Shown here in pieces: positions 45,931 through 54,374 of a DNA stretch of 64,000 bases. The stretch spans positions 1 through 64,000 of the forward strand of contig NZ_QRUF01000011.1 of assembly GCF_003458415.1 (NCBI RefSeq). The letters are read 5' to 3'. Source of the stretch: Collinsella sp. AF25-2LB (GTDB taxonomy: Bacteria; Actinomycetota; Coriobacteriia; Coriobacteriales; Coriobacteriaceae). The position numbers and the translations under genes were made by a program. The notes below the pieces were generated by a model. That model had not been told where the DNA came from and made no database searches. It saw nothing but the letters and a program-made list of their open reading frames with translations. Position 1 is the stretch's first letter; each line of letters opens with the position of its first letter.

Positions 45931-46773
45931 ATGTCCGCCCGTAAAGCTCGCACGGAGGCGGCCGCCGCTGGCGCCGCCCCCGTTGACTCTGAGGAGAAGG
46001 ACGTGAAGATTCCCGTAGAGGCCGTTGACGATACCGTGGCCAACGAGGCCCCGGCCGCCGAGGCTGCCGAGAACCAGGTAGAGGATTCCAACAAGGAGGC
46101 GACGATGACCGAGGACGAGATGGTGGAAGCCGCTATCCGCGCCGGTGAGGAAGCCGCCGACAACGACTTTAAGCTCAAGTTCGAGCAGGCTCAGAAAGAG
46201 CTTGCCGACGTGCGCAATGAGCTCGATGCTGCGGCAGAGGCTCAGAAGGCCGCCGAGGACAAGGCAAAGGACGCCACCGAGCGTACCGCCCGTCTGCAGG
46301 CCGACTGGGAGAACTTCCGTCGCCGCACCGCCAATGAGCGTATCGCCGAGCGCGAGCGCGCGACCGAGAAGCTTGTTACCGCGCTGTTGCCGGTGATTGA
46401 CGATATCGAGCGCGCGATCGACCATGCCCGTAGCCAGGAGCTTTCCGACGACTTTAAGCAGTTCGTCGATGGCGTCGATGCGGTGCATGCCAAGCTGCTC
46501 GATGTGTTTGCGCACGAGGGCGTTGAGCCCATCGACCCCAAGGGCGAGGCGTTCGATCCGCTCGAGCACCAGGCCGTGGGGCGTGTCGAGGACGCATCGC
46601 AGTACGACGAGACTGTCAACGACGTGTACCAGAAGGGCTACCGCATGGCGGATCGCATCCTGCGTTCCGCGATGGTGACGGTGACCTACGGTGGCGAGAA
46701 GCGCCCCGCACCGGAGCCCGAAGCGGCGCCCGAGGATGCTACGGCCGATACGGCCGAGAGCACCGAGGAGTAA
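45931..46773 (+). CDS. grpE: Nucleotide exchange factor GrpE
   Basis: The 280-residue protein is longer than typical GrpE because of an acidic, alanine-rich N-terminal part (about 80 residues). A coiled coil (FEQAQKELADVRNELDAAAEAQ...) precedes the conserved head: ADWENFRRRTANERIAERERATEKLVTALLPVIDDIERAI and GVEPIDPKGEAFDPLEHQAVG. It exchanges ADP on DnaK and often acts as a thermosensor. Two bases separate it from dnaK. A hairpin after the stop partly isolates it from dnaJ. Confidence 0.96.
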   Translation: MSARKARTEAAAAGAAPVDSEEKDVKIPVEAVDDTVANEAPAAEAAENQVEDSNKEATMTEDEMVEAAIRAGEEAADNDFKLKFEQAQKELADVRNELDAAAEAQKAAEDKAKDATERTARLQADWENFRRRTANERIAERERATEKLVTALLPVIDDIERAIDHARSQELSDDFKQFVDGVDAVHAKLLDVFAHEGVEPIDPKGEAFDPLEHQAVGRVEDASQYDETVNDVYQKGYRMADRILRSAMVTVTYGGEKRPAPEPEAAPEDATADTAESTEE

Positions 46774-46778
46774 TTGAG

Positions 46779-46809
46779 AAGGGCCCCGGGGCAACACCCG
46801 GGGCCCTTT
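46779..46809 (+). terminator. Hairpin between grpE and dnaJ
   Basis: AAGGGCCCCGGG, loop GCAACA, CCCGGGGCCCTTT. It could reduce transcription of dnaJ and hspR relative to dnaK and grpE. Confidence 0.7.
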
Positions 46810-46880
46810 CTGGCCTAGTGCCATATGAAAGCATGAGCCGCCGCCCGCTGGGCGGCGGATGAAACAGGAGAGGAGCTACG

Positions 46881-47846
46881 ATGGCTGCAGGCAAAACCTT
46901 CTATGACATCCTGGGCGTATCCAAGAGCGCCTCCGACAAAGAGATCAAGAGCGCGTTTCGCAAGCTCGCGCAAAAATATCACCCCGATGCCGGAGGCGAC
47001 GAGGCCAAGTTCAAGGAGATTAGCGAGGCCTACGAGACGCTTTCGGACGAGAAGAAGCGCAAAGAGTACGACCAGATGCTCATGTTTGGCGGCATGCCGG
47101 GCGCGGGCGGCGCGTATGGCGGCGGCTACGGTGCCGGCGCTGGTGCCAGCGGCTGGGGCGACATCTTCGACAGCATCTTTAGCGGCAACGGCGCCTGGGG
47201 CAGCGATTGGGGCTCGGGCTTTGCCGGGGCTGCGGGCGCTGCCGGTGCCGGCGCTGGCCGCAGCCGCGCTCGCAAGGGCGGCGACCTGTCGCTGACCGTC
47301 GATGTGACGGCCGAGGACGCGTTTCGCGGTGTGACGCACAAGGTCACCTACCGCATTCCCTCGACAGGCGAGCAGCAGACCATTACGGTCTCGGTGCCTG
47401 CAGGCGCGGTCGACGGCGGCAAGCTGCGTTACAAACGTCGCGGCGAGTATGGCGTTGCCGGCGGCGAGCGCGGCGACCTGGTCGTGACCACGCATGTGGA
47501 GGAGCATCCGCTGTTTAGGCGCAAAGGCGCCGACGTGACCATGGAGGTACCGGTCTCGGTCTACGAGGCGGCGCTCGGCTGCACGGTGGACGTGCCCACG
47601 CCCGGCGGTGCGACGGTCCGTTTGAAAGTGCCCGCGGGTACCCAGACGGGCAAGAAGTTCCGCTTTAAGGAGATGGGAGCGCCCGACGTTAAGCACCGTG
47701 GCCGTACGGGCGCGCTGCTCGTCGAGATCAAGGTGCAGGTCCCCACGAACCTATCCGATGACGAGCGCGATGCCATGACCAAGCTGCGCGAGGCCGACAC
47801 GCGCGACTATCGCGAGAAGGTCAACCGTTACAAGGCGACGTACTAG
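46881..47846 (+). CDS. dnaJ: DnaJ-type co-chaperone without a zinc finger (CbpA-like)
   Basis: A 321-residue J-protein. The J domain (residues 5-65) has the HPD motif in [25 protein letters not shown] Gly-rich linker (about 70-130) follows with [21 protein letters not shown], then the two C-terminal beta domains ([33 protein letters not shown] [23 protein letters not shown]). The four CXXCXGXG zinc motifs of classical DnaJ are missing, so this is a type II (CbpA/Hsp40-B) protein. It stimulates DnaK's ATPase. The ATG follows AGGAGAGGAGCTACG. Confidence 0.92.
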   Translation: MAAGKTFYDILGVSKSASDKEIKSAFRKLAQKYHPDAGGDEAKFKEISEAYETLSDEKKRKEYDQMLMFGGMPGAGGAYGGGYGAGAGASGWGDIFDSIFSGNGAWGSDWGSGFAGAAGAAGAGAGRSRARKGGDLSLTVDVTAEDAFRGVTHKVTYRIPSTGEQQTITVSVPAGAVDGGKLRYKRRGEYGVAGGERGDLVVTTHVEEHPLFRRKGADVTMEVPVSVYEAALGCTVDVPTPGGATVRLKVPAGTQTGKKFRFKEMGAPDVKHRGRTGALLVEIKVQVPTNLSDDERDAMTKLREADTRDYREKVNRYKATY

Positions 47847-47918
47847 GGCGGTCGCGGCGCGCGCCCGCGCCCGCGGGCTTATGATGGACGATAACGAGAC
47901 GGAAAGGGGTCAGGTAGC

Positions 47919-48335
47919 ATGGCCGAGGACAATAGGAACAAACCGCTGTACATGATCAGCGTGGCGGCCGAGCTGACCGGCATGCATCCGCAGACTCTGC
48001 GCGTCTACGAGTCTAAGGGCCTGGTGAACCCCCAGCGCTCGGGCGGTAACACACGCCTGTATTCGCGTGCCGATATCGAGCGTCTGGAGCTCATCAACCA
48101 GCTGACTGACGAGGGTATCAACCTTGCCGGCGTGGTGCGCATTCTCGATATGAAGGAGCGTGCCGAGGAGCGCGAGCGCGAGAACGAGAAGCTCCGCGCT
48201 CGCGTGCGCCAGCTCGAGGATGAGCTGCACGAGTACAAGATGCAGAAGAAGATCACCGCCCTGGCCCCGCGCGATGGCTCGGTTAACCCCGAGCAAGTCA
48301 TGCGCAAGCTACTGGGCGCCGGCGGAGATCTCTAG
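47919..48335 (+). CDS. hspR: MerR-family heat-shock repressor HspR
   Basis: A 138-residue regulator with a MerR-type winged HTH (YMISVAAELTGMHPQTLRVYESKGLVNPQRSGGNTRLYSRADIERL) and a coiled-coil C-terminus (RAEERERENEKLRARVRQLEDELHEYKMQKK). In actinobacteria HspR binds HAIR inverted repeats and represses dnaK and clpB, using DnaK as co-repressor. Its place as last gene of dnaK-grpE-dnaJ, and the identical operators upstream of dnaK and clpB here, fit that role exactly. The ATG follows GAAAGGGGTCAGGTAGC. A structured E element begins six bases after its stop. Confidence 0.94.
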   Translation: MAEDNRNKPLYMISVAAELTGMHPQTLRVYESKGLVNPQRSGGNTRLYSRADIERLELINQLTDEGINLAGVVRILDMKERAEERERENEKLRARVRQLEDELHEYKMQKKITALAPRDGSVNPEQVMRKLLGAGGDL

Positions 48336-48340
48336 GTTCC

Positions 48341-48475
48341 GCCGTTCTACCGAACGGCCGACGCTGCGCGACGTCCGGAGCGACAATTTGTCATTCAAAG
48401 GGCAAGGCATGACCAGAAGGTCTATGCCTTGCCTTTTTCATGCCAACTTGTTCGCTCCGGACGTCGCTCGCTGTC
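48341..48475 (+). ncRNA. Two-hairpin structured element E, copy 3 (after hspR)
   Basis: Hairpin 1: GCCGTTC, loop TACC, GAACGGC (48341-48358). Hairpin 2: GACGTCCGGAGCGA (48370-48383) with TCGCTCCGGACGTC (48452-48465), inner GGCAAGGCAT/ATGCCTTGCC and apex GACC-AGAA-GGTC (48411-48422). CGACGCTGCGCG and GTCGCTCGCTGTC flank it as in the other copies. Confidence 0.7.
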
Positions 48476-48513
48476 CGTCCTCTACCTGCGGCGTTGCCTT
48501 GCTCCGGATGCGG

Positions 48514-48542
48514 TAGTCATTGGGGACGTTCTTAAATGACTA
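48514..48542. repeat. TAGTCATT/AATGACTA hairpin (family D)
   Basis: TAGTCATT, loop GGGGACGTTCTTA, AATGACTA. It follows element E in all three places (19257, 22282, here). 48543-48715 shows no gene or clear site. Confidence 0.8.
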
Positions 48543-48715
48543 GTCGAAAGGGACACTCTTGCGCCAAATCTGTCGGCCCACACCGGGCTCGTCCTTTGCT
48601 TTACTGAGATAAAGTGAACGCGCAGATTCGTAACCCGCTCGCAACCGTTCTATGGCACGATATTGAACGAATGTATGCTATGCGCCCGAGCCTTTCGGGC
48701 AGAGTGGGAGACAGT

Positions 48716-51016
48716 ATGGTTAAGCTGTACGAGGACGGCATCTACCTGCGCGGCGGCAGCGAGGTTGTGCCTGCAGCCGAGGCCGCTGAGCGCGGCATTA
48801 CGCAGACGCCCGAGGATGCCAAGCGCGGCACCATCGCGTATTCGATCCTTCAGGCACACAATACGTCCGGCGACCCCGAGGCGCTCAAGATTCGCTTCGA
48901 CGCCATGGCGAGCCACGACATCACCTTTGTCGGCATCATCCAGACGGCGCGCGCCTCGGGCATGGAGCAGTTCCCGCTGCCCTACGTGCTCACCAACTGC
49001 CATAATTCGCTGTGCGCCGTGGGCGGCACCATCAACGAGGACGACCACGTCTTTGGCCTCTCTGCGGCCAAGAAGTACGGCGGCATCTTCGTCCCGCCGC
49101 ACATCGCCGTCATCCACTCCTTTATGCGCGAGAACTTTGCCGGTTGCGGCAAGATGATCTTGGGTTCCGACTCGCACACCCGCTACGGCGCTCTGGGCAC
49201 TATGGCCGTGGGCGAGGGCGGCGGCGAGCTGGCAAAGCAACTGCTGCGCGACACCTACGACGTCGCCTATCCCGGCGTTGTCGCCATCTACCTCACGGGC
49301 GCCCCGCGCCCCGGCGTCGGCCCGCACGACGTTGCGCTCGCCATCATCCGCGCTGTCTTTGCCAAGGGTTACGTCAAGAACAAGGTCATGGAGTTTGTGG
49401 GCCCCGGCATCGCGAGCATGACGACCGATTACCGCAACGGCGTCGACGTCATGACCACCGAGACCACCTGCCTGTCGAGCATCTGGGCCACTGACGAGGA
49501 CACGCATGCATTCCTGACCATGCACGGCCGCGGCGACGACTACCGCGAGCTCAAGCCCGCCGATGTCGCCTACTACGACGGCTGCGTCGAGGTCGATCTG
49601 TCGAGCATCAAGCCCATGATCGCGCTGCCGTTCCATCCTTCCAACGGCTTTGAGATCGACGAGCTCAACGAGAACCTCGAGGACATCCTGCACGAGGTCG
49701 AGCTCGAGGCCGCCAAGATCGGCGAGGGCAAGACACACTTTAGCCTGCTCGACAAGATCGTCGACGGCAAACTGCGCGTGCAGCAGGGCGTTATCGCCGG
49801 CTGCTCGGGCGGCAACTACGACTCCGTGGTCCAGGCTGCCCGCGTGCTCAAGGGCGCCAACACCGGCTGCGGCGAGTTCTCGCTGTCGGTCTATCCCACG
49901 AGCCAGCCCGTGGCGCTCGAACTCACGCGCCGTGGCTACATTTACGACCTTATGGAGGCCGGCGCGATCGTGCGCACGGCGTTCTGCGGCCCGTGCTTTG
50001 GCGCCGGCGACACGCCTGCCAACAACGGCCTGTCCATCCGCCACACCACGCGCAATTTCCCCAACCGTGAGGGCTCCAAGCCGGGCAATGGCCAGTTGAG
50101 CGCCGTGGCTCTGATGGACGCTCGCTCCATTGCGGCGACGGCTGCCAACGGCGGCGTCCTGACGCCGGCGACCGACCTACCCGAGGAGACTTGGGACGAG
50201 GCCTGCGAGTACACCTTCGACGACGCTCCCTACAAGAAGCGCGTGTACTGGGGCTTTGGCAAGGCTGAGCCCGCCGACGAGCTGGTCGAGGGCCCCAACA
50301 TCAAGCCGTGGCCCGCGATGGAGCCGCTCGGCGACGATATCCTGCTCAAGGTTTGCTCCAAGATCATGGACCCGGTCACTACGACCGACGAGCTCATTCC
50401 CTCGGGCGAGACGAGCTCCTTCCGCTCCAACCCGCTGGGCCTGGCCGAGTTTACGCTGAGCCGCCGCGACCCGGCCTACGTGGGCCGTTCCAAGGAGGTT
50501 GACGCGGTAGAAAAGCGCCGCGTGGCCGGCGAGGCCACGGGCGACCTGGCGGCGCTCGATGCCGAGCTTGCCGGCGTGTTTGAGGCGCTGGCCGGCGCGG
50601 GCATCGCGGCCGATGCCAAGGCGACCGAGTATGGCTCCATGCTCTACGCCAAGAAGCCGGGCGACGGTTCTGCCCGCGAGCAGGCCGCGAGCTGCCAGCG
50701 CGTAATTGGCGGCCTGGCCAACATCGTCCACGAGTACGCCACCAAGCGCTATCGCTCCAACGTGATGAACTGGGGCATGGTGCCCTTCCAGATGGAGACG
50801 GAGCCCAACTTTGAGGTGGGCGACTACGTCTTTGTGCCGGGTATCCGTGCCGCGCTCGATGGCGACCTCAAGAACATCGCCGCCTACGTGGCGCGCGCCG
50901 ACGGCACGGTCGAGCAGATTGAGCTCTACATTGCCGATATGACGGCAGAGGAGCGTGCCATCGTCAAGGCCGGCTGCCTGATCAACTACAACAAGTTCAA
51001 GGCCGCTGCCGAGTAA
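48716..51016 (+). CDS. Aconitase-family hydratase (YbhJ-like)
   Basis: A 766-residue protein of the aconitase/hydratase superfamily. It shows [21 protein letters not shown] (substrate Ser/His), [16 protein letters not shown], and the FeS ligands expected at [17 protein letters not shown] and near [10 protein letters not shown]-terminal swivel domain includes [20 protein letters not shown]. The overall layout and length match E. coli YbhJ (a predicted hydratase) rather than AcnA or AcnB. ATG 48716 has GGGAG upstream; the frame is open from 48614 but without a ribosome binding site. The substrate is not known. It is monocistronic, followed by a 22-bp inverted repeat. Confidence 0.88.
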   Translation: MVKLYEDGIYLRGGSEVVPAAEAAERGITQTPEDAKRGTIAYSILQAHNTSGDPEALKIRFDAMASHDITFVGIIQTARASGMEQFPLPYVLTNCHNSLCAVGGTINEDDHVFGLSAAKKYGGIFVPPHIAVIHSFMRENFAGCGKMILGSDSHTRYGALGTMAVGEGGGELAKQLLRDTYDVAYPGVVAIYLTGAPRPGVGPHDVALAIIRAVFAKGYVKNKVMEFVGPGIASMTTDYRNGVDVMTTETTCLSSIWATDEDTHAFLTMHGRGDDYRELKPADVAYYDGCVEVDLSSIKPMIALPFHPSNGFEIDELNENLEDILHEVELEAAKIGEGKTHFSLLDKIVDGKLRVQQGVIAGCSGGNYDSVVQAARVLKGANTGCGEFSLSVYPTSQPVALELTRRGYIYDLMEAGAIVRTAFCGPCFGAGDTPANNGLSIRHTTRNFPNREGSKPGNGQLSAVALMDARSIAATAANGGVLTPATDLPEETWDEACEYTFDDAPYKKRVYWGFGKAEPADELVEGPNIKPWPAMEPLGDDILLKVCSKIMDPVTTTDELIPSGETSSFRSNPLGLAEFTLSRRDPAYVGRSKEVDAVEKRRVAGEATGDLAALDAELAGVFEALAGAGIAADAKATEYGSMLYAKKPGDGSAREQAASCQRVIGGLANIVHEYATKRYRSNVMNWGMVPFQMETEPNFEVGDYVFVPGIRAALDGDLKNIAAYVARADGTVEQIELYIADMTAEERAIVKAGCLINYNKFKAAAE

Positions 51017-51031
51017 CGCACTTAATTGTCC

Positions 51032-51105
51032 GCCCGGGGCTTACCCTTTCCCGCCCGCTCACGCGCTTCGCGAGGGTCGCGTTCGGGAAAGGGTAAGCCC
51101 CGGGC
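51032..51105 (+). terminator. 22-bp perfect inverted repeat after the hydratase gene
   Basis: GCCCGGGGCTTACCCTTTCCCG (51032-51053) and its exact complement (51084-51105) around a 30-nt loop that itself contains CGCGCTTCGCG. No T run follows, so it may protect the mRNA 3' end or act as a recombination/REP-like site rather than a classical terminator. Confidence 0.7.
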
Positions 51106-51112
51106 TACATTT

Positions 51113-51199
51113 CTGCGTTCTCGTTGGGTCTTGAGGGACGCTAATAAATAGACTTGCTTGATGCCGCCTCTGTTATCGGGGCGGCTTCTTTTGTCGAAA
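51113..51199 (+). repeat. About 87-bp direct repeat, copy 1, with a terminator hairpin
   Basis: CTGCGTTCTCGTTGGGTCTTGAGGGACG and on to GATGCCGCCTCTGTTATCGGGGCGGCTTCTTTT. The GCCGCC/GGCGGC stem with T run is a terminator. An almost identical copy lies at 52441-52528, and both are followed by a family A hairpin. Confidence 0.85.
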
Positions 51200-51233
51200 A
51201 CCACCATGAAGGGGTAGGCGCCTTTGCGGTGGT
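51200..51233. repeat. Degenerate family A hairpin
   Basis: ACCACCATGAAGG...CCTTTGCGGTGGT; several pairs are lost compared with other copies. Confidence 0.7.
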
Positions 51234-51241
51234 TCCGTTTG

Positions 51242-51376
51242 TCTCGACCTGTAACATCTGGGCCCCTATTTGACGAGCGGTTGTTACAGATTGAGACAAA
51301 CGATCGCCGCCGATCATTTCATCTCAATCTGTAACATCTAGGATCGAAAAGGGCCGCTAGATGTTACAGATCGAGA
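51242..51376. repeat. Two tandem family B hairpins
   Basis: TCTCGACCTGTAACA/TGTTACAGATTGAGA (51242-51296) and TCTCAATCTGTAACA/TGTTACAGATCGAGA (51322-51376), the partner of 2612-2752. Confidence 0.8.
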
Positions 51377-51397
51377 CAGTGGAACATCGGAGCCGAA

Positions 51398-51420
51398 ACC
51401 ACCACAAAGGTGCCTGCCCG
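51398..51420. repeat. Truncated family A hairpin
   Basis: ACCACCACAAAGGTGCCTGCCC without the right arm. It is cut off where the coding region at 51429 ends. Confidence 0.7.
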
Positions 51421-51428
51421 GCGGGTCC

Positions 51429-52076
51429 TTATTTCGATGGGGTCCAGGTTATTTCATCGTCAAATAGCCAAGTGCGTGCCGAGCCACTGTTGCGCGCTGT
51501 CTGCGGATCGGGCTCGCAGGTTTGTTCGTAGGCATCCTCGGTACACCGATCCATAAAATCGACGACTGCCGTCTGGTCGCCCTCCATGACGTAGATTACG
51601 TCGCCATCCGAGATATAGACCCCCGGTCCTTCATTGTCCACGCAGCCGGGGTCGTATGAGACGTTGCACAATTTGCTCCCGTTTGCCGCATCGAGCTCAA
51701 GGGTCGAATGATACCCGCCAACCATTTGGCCGTTCTTGGCTCGATATGTTGCGGCGCCGTACCACCGCTTAAACGTCTTGCCTTTGAGTAAACTGGTTGC
51801 CTTACCGATAAGCTGCTCATCTTGGGTATAGCGCGTGGCTCCAAGTTCGATTCGGGGATAGTTACTGACCCCAAGCGCTGCGGGCGTACCGTCGAAATCG
51901 ACGGTGATCGAATCGGGTTTGACGATATCGGTGAGGATTTCGATGGGGTAGCTTACGGTTTCAACCGCCGCCTGCGTTGCCGAGGCAGGGAGAAATGCGA
52001 GATAGATAATTCCTACGCCGACTGCGGTAATCGCAAACGCTAAGACGAGCAGGCCGATATAGGTGGAGCGTTTCAC
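51429..52076 (-). CDS. Small membrane-anchored protein, paralogue of 53520
   Basis: A 215-residue protein with an N-terminal signal-anchor helix (KRSTYIGLLVLAFAITAVGVGIIYLAF) and an extracytoplasmic domain. Conserved segments shared with the gene at 53520 are ITVDFDGTPAALGVSNYPRIELGATRYT, KTFKRWYGAATYRAKNGQMVGGYHSTLELD, LCNVSYDPGC and SGSARTWLFDDE. The GTG at 52076 is preferred because GAGGTACCCGCC precedes it; ATG 52103 lacks a ribosome binding site. Its paralogue has the same GAGGT-GTG arrangement. Function is unknown. The intergenic region to 52440 holds a TTGACCTCT/AGAGGTCAA inverted repeat (52196-52245). Confidence 0.75.
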   Translation of the reverse strand: MKRSTYIGLLVLAFAITAVGVGIIYLAFLPASATQAAVETVSYPIEILTDIVKPDSITVDFDGTPAALGVSNYPRIELGATRYTQDEQLIGKATSLLKGKTFKRWYGAATYRAKNGQMVGGYHSTLELDAANGSKLCNVSYDPGCVDNEGPGVYISDGDVIYVMEGDQTAVVDFMDRCTEDAYEQTCEPDPQTARNSGSARTWLFDDEITWTPSK

Positions 52077-52440
52077 GGCGGGTACCTCGCAAACAGTATG
52101 CATTCATTAAGATAAGTGATACCAGCTTACGACAATATTCAAAAGAAAGCGATCGGTCGAAATGACGGGGCGAAAAGGCCCTATTGGGCTTCGATTTGAC
52201 CTCTAATAGGAATATTTGCCCCACTCATTCTGGGCGAGAGGTCAATAATTCAGTTCACGAGTCTTGAGCGATACTATTCTCACTAAACTCACTATTTTCA
52301 CAGTAAGCACTATAAATACGATAGGGAGGACGACGAGAACGTTGTGACGTGCGATAGCTAAGCCGTTTAAGCCGGACTCTGACCTTGAATCTCCGCCTCT
52401 ATCTGTGCGAACGGGCTATTGTCGGTTCTCGATTCCATCG

Positions 52441-52528
52441 CTGCGTTTTCGTTGGGTCTTGAGGGACGCTAATAAATAGGCTTGCTTGATGCCGCCTCTG
52501 TTATCGGGGCGGCTTCTTTTTGTCGAAA
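52441..52528 (+). repeat. About 87-bp direct repeat, copy 2
   Basis: CTGCGTTTTCGTTGGGTCTTGAGGGACG and on to the GCCGCC/GGCGGC terminator with five T. There is no plus-strand gene just upstream, so this copy looks like the product of a duplication of the region at 51113. Confidence 0.85.
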
Positions 52529-52563
52529 ACCGCCACAAAGGGGACAGGCACCTTTGTGGCGGT
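52529..52563. repeat. Family A hairpin with compensatory G-C pair
   Basis: ACCGCCACAAAGG, loop GGACAGGCA, CCTTTGTGGCGGT. Both arms have changed relative to ACCACC/GGTGGT, preserving pairing. Confidence 0.85.
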
Positions 52564-52616
52564 GGGGACGAGCTCGATGTTGTTGTGATCGTTGAGCGGC
52601 ATGTTAATGGGCACCT

Positions 52617-53285
52617 CTACAGAATTTCATCTGGGCTGGCGGGTTTGGTTGTTTTGGGGATGCCGAGTTTGGATGACGCGAAATCGTCAACATTGTCCTT
52701 AATTCCGTCTTTGGTGTAGACAGTGACCATATAGGTGCTGTGTCCGAATTCGCCCTTGTCGCGTGTTGCCCAGGCATCCCAGTAGGCGGCCCCGTTTCGC
52801 CCTTTGATTTTTCCGACACGGCGGAGTTCTGTTCGCTTTAATTTCTGGTTGCTATAGATGGTTCGACCGGCTTCCGCGGTGAGCCCGCACTGTCCAAGCA
52901 GCTTGTCGAGGACTTGGTTCATGTGGCGCTCATCGGTGTTTGGTGCGTAGTCGTAGGCGAGGGTGATGGAGTCAAGGGGCTGGTCGTCGATCAGATAATT
53001 CATTGTCTGAGGTTCGAGGCAGAAATAAGGAGAGCATCCGTCGACCTTGCCGAGCAACGGTAACTTGGACTGCCAACTTCCGGTGGGAATTGCATATTCG
53101 TAGAACACGCCACGGCAGACAAAGGAGAGCGAGGTGGCACGCGAGCCGGCGTCGATCATCCCGCAAAGATCGAAGGGCGAGGCGATACCAAAAGAAAAGG
53201 GCGTGATGACGATAAGGAAGAGCATCACGATGGGTATGGCGAGAATGGCGATGACGTTGCGACCGGTGGAATGAGACGGCTTCAT
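52617..53285 (-). CDS. Small membrane-anchored protein, unknown
   Basis: A 222-residue protein with one N-terminal hydrophobic helix (VIAILAIPIVMLFLIVITPFSFG) and a cysteine-containing outer domain (FDLCGMID, FVCRGVFYEYAIP, CSPYFCLEP, LGQCGLTAE). It is not clearly homologous to its two flanking neighbours, but has the same size and topology. ATG 53285 follows CTCGAGGAGCGCAT; ATG 53303 would add six residues without a better ribosome binding site. It is flanked by two family A hairpins. Function is unknown. Confidence 0.7.
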   Translation of the reverse strand: MKPSHSTGRNVIAILAIPIVMLFLIVITPFSFGIASPFDLCGMIDAGSRATSLSFVCRGVFYEYAIPTGSWQSKLPLLGKVDGCSPYFCLEPQTMNYLIDDQPLDSITLAYDYAPNTDERHMNQVLDKLLGQCGLTAEAGRTIYSNQKLKRTELRRVGKIKGRNGAAYWDAWATRDKGEFGHSTYMVTVYTKDGIKDNVDDFASSKLGIPKTTKPASPDEIL

Positions 53286-53395
53286 ATGCGCTCCTCGAGA
53301 CAAAGAGCTGTTGAGGATAGGCAGAAATGGATATGTTCAGAGAACAATTCAAGTTTAATCTCATGGCGTGAGATGGTCGACCGTTAGCGTCGAAA

Positions 53396-53430
53396 ACCAC
53401 CACAAAGGTGCCTGTCCCCTTTGTGGTGGT
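53396..53430. repeat. 35-bp hairpin repeat, family A
   Basis: ACCACCACAAAGG, loop TGCCTGTCC, CCTTTGTGGTGGT; the reverse-oriented loop of 15128. Confidence 0.85.
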
Positions 53431-53519
53431 GGGGAGCGCGCGGCTTCTTTTGGTGATAGTGTTAGCCGGCGGTATCATTAGGACAAATGGCGCGGGTTTG
53501 CATTGTGAGGTGCTTTGCT

Positions 53520-54191
53520 GTGAGAAGTCCTGCCCGTATTGGATTGATTGTCTTGGCGCTTGCGATCGCTGTGGTTGGCGCGGGCGCTGTCGGTATGGCA
53601 TTTCTACCTGCTGCGGTGACGGAGCCGGTGGTCAAGCCTGTGACTCAATCTGTCGAACTTCTGACCGGCGACGACAAGCCTGAGACCATTACCGTTGATT
53701 TTGATGAGCAACCGGCTGCGCTGGGCATTAGTAATTATCCACGCATTCAGCTTGGGGCTATGCGCTATACCACGGATTCTGGTCTGATCGACAGGGCGTC
53801 CGAGCTGCTCAAGGGCAAAATCTTTAAGCGCTGGTATGGATATGCGTCCTATCGGGCAAAAGCGAACGACATGGTTGGCGGATGCCACTCTTCCATCGAG
53901 CTGGACACTGCAAACGGCGCAAAGTTATGTGATGTCTCGTACGATCCGGGCTACGAGGACAATGAGGGTCCGGGCATCTACATCATGGACGGCGATGTCG
54001 CCTATGTCATGGAGGGCGACCAGACCGAGCTCAACGATTTTATGGGCCAGTGTATCCAAGATGCCTATAAACAGACCTGCTTGCCTGACCCGCAGGCTGC
54101 ACGCGATAGTGGGTCTGCCCGTACATGGCTGTTCGAGGATGAGATGCCCTGGACCGTCGAATCGGGAAGTACGGGTCCGGCGAAGGAGTAG
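53520..54191 (+). CDS. Small membrane-anchored protein, paralogue of 51429
   Basis: A 223-residue protein with a signal-anchor helix (ARIGLIVLALAIAVVGAGAVGMAFLPA) and an outer domain sharing ITVDFDEQPAALGISNYPRIQLGAMRYT, KIFKRWYGYASYRAKANDMVGGCHSSIELD, LCDVSYDPGY, DNEGPGIYI and SGSARTWLFEDE with the gene at 51429. GTG 53520 is chosen because GAGGTGCTTTGCT precedes it, as in the paralogue; ATG 53487 would add 11 residues. Orientation is opposite to the paralogue, so the pair arose by an inverted duplication or by rearrangement. Function is unknown. Confidence 0.75.
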   Translation: MRSPARIGLIVLALAIAVVGAGAVGMAFLPAAVTEPVVKPVTQSVELLTGDDKPETITVDFDEQPAALGISNYPRIQLGAMRYTTDSGLIDRASELLKGKIFKRWYGYASYRAKANDMVGGCHSSIELDTANGAKLCDVSYDPGYEDNEGPGIYIMDGDVAYVMEGDQTELNDFMGQCIQDAYKQTCLPDPQAARDSGSARTWLFEDEMPWTVESGSTGPAKE

Positions 54192-54199
54192 AGACCGCG

Positions 54200-54234
54200 A
54201 CCACCACAAAGGTGTCTGTCCCCTTTGTGGTGGT
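54200..54234. repeat. 35-bp hairpin repeat, family A
   Basis: ACCACCACAAAGG, loop TGTCTGTCC, CCTTTGTGGTGGT, nine bases after the preceding stop codon. Confidence 0.85.
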
Positions 54235-54258
54235 TTGCATGTCGTGGGAACACTCAGA

Positions 54259-54285
54259 AAATCTTATATATAGAGACTTAGATTT
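54259..54285 (+). promoter_or_regulatory. HspR-type operator upstream of clpB
   Basis: AAATCTTATAT, five bases, GACTTAGATTT, identical in both arms and spacing to the site upstream of dnaK (43900). The spacer bases differ. It lies 89 bp before the clpB ATG. Confidence 0.78.
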
Positions 54286-54374
54286 ATGTATAAGATCGCA
54301 CAAAGCTGGCAACAATACTTCTCAAACAACGTGAAGCCGCCCCGTAGGGCGGCCGCCCCAAGAGAGGTGATTCC

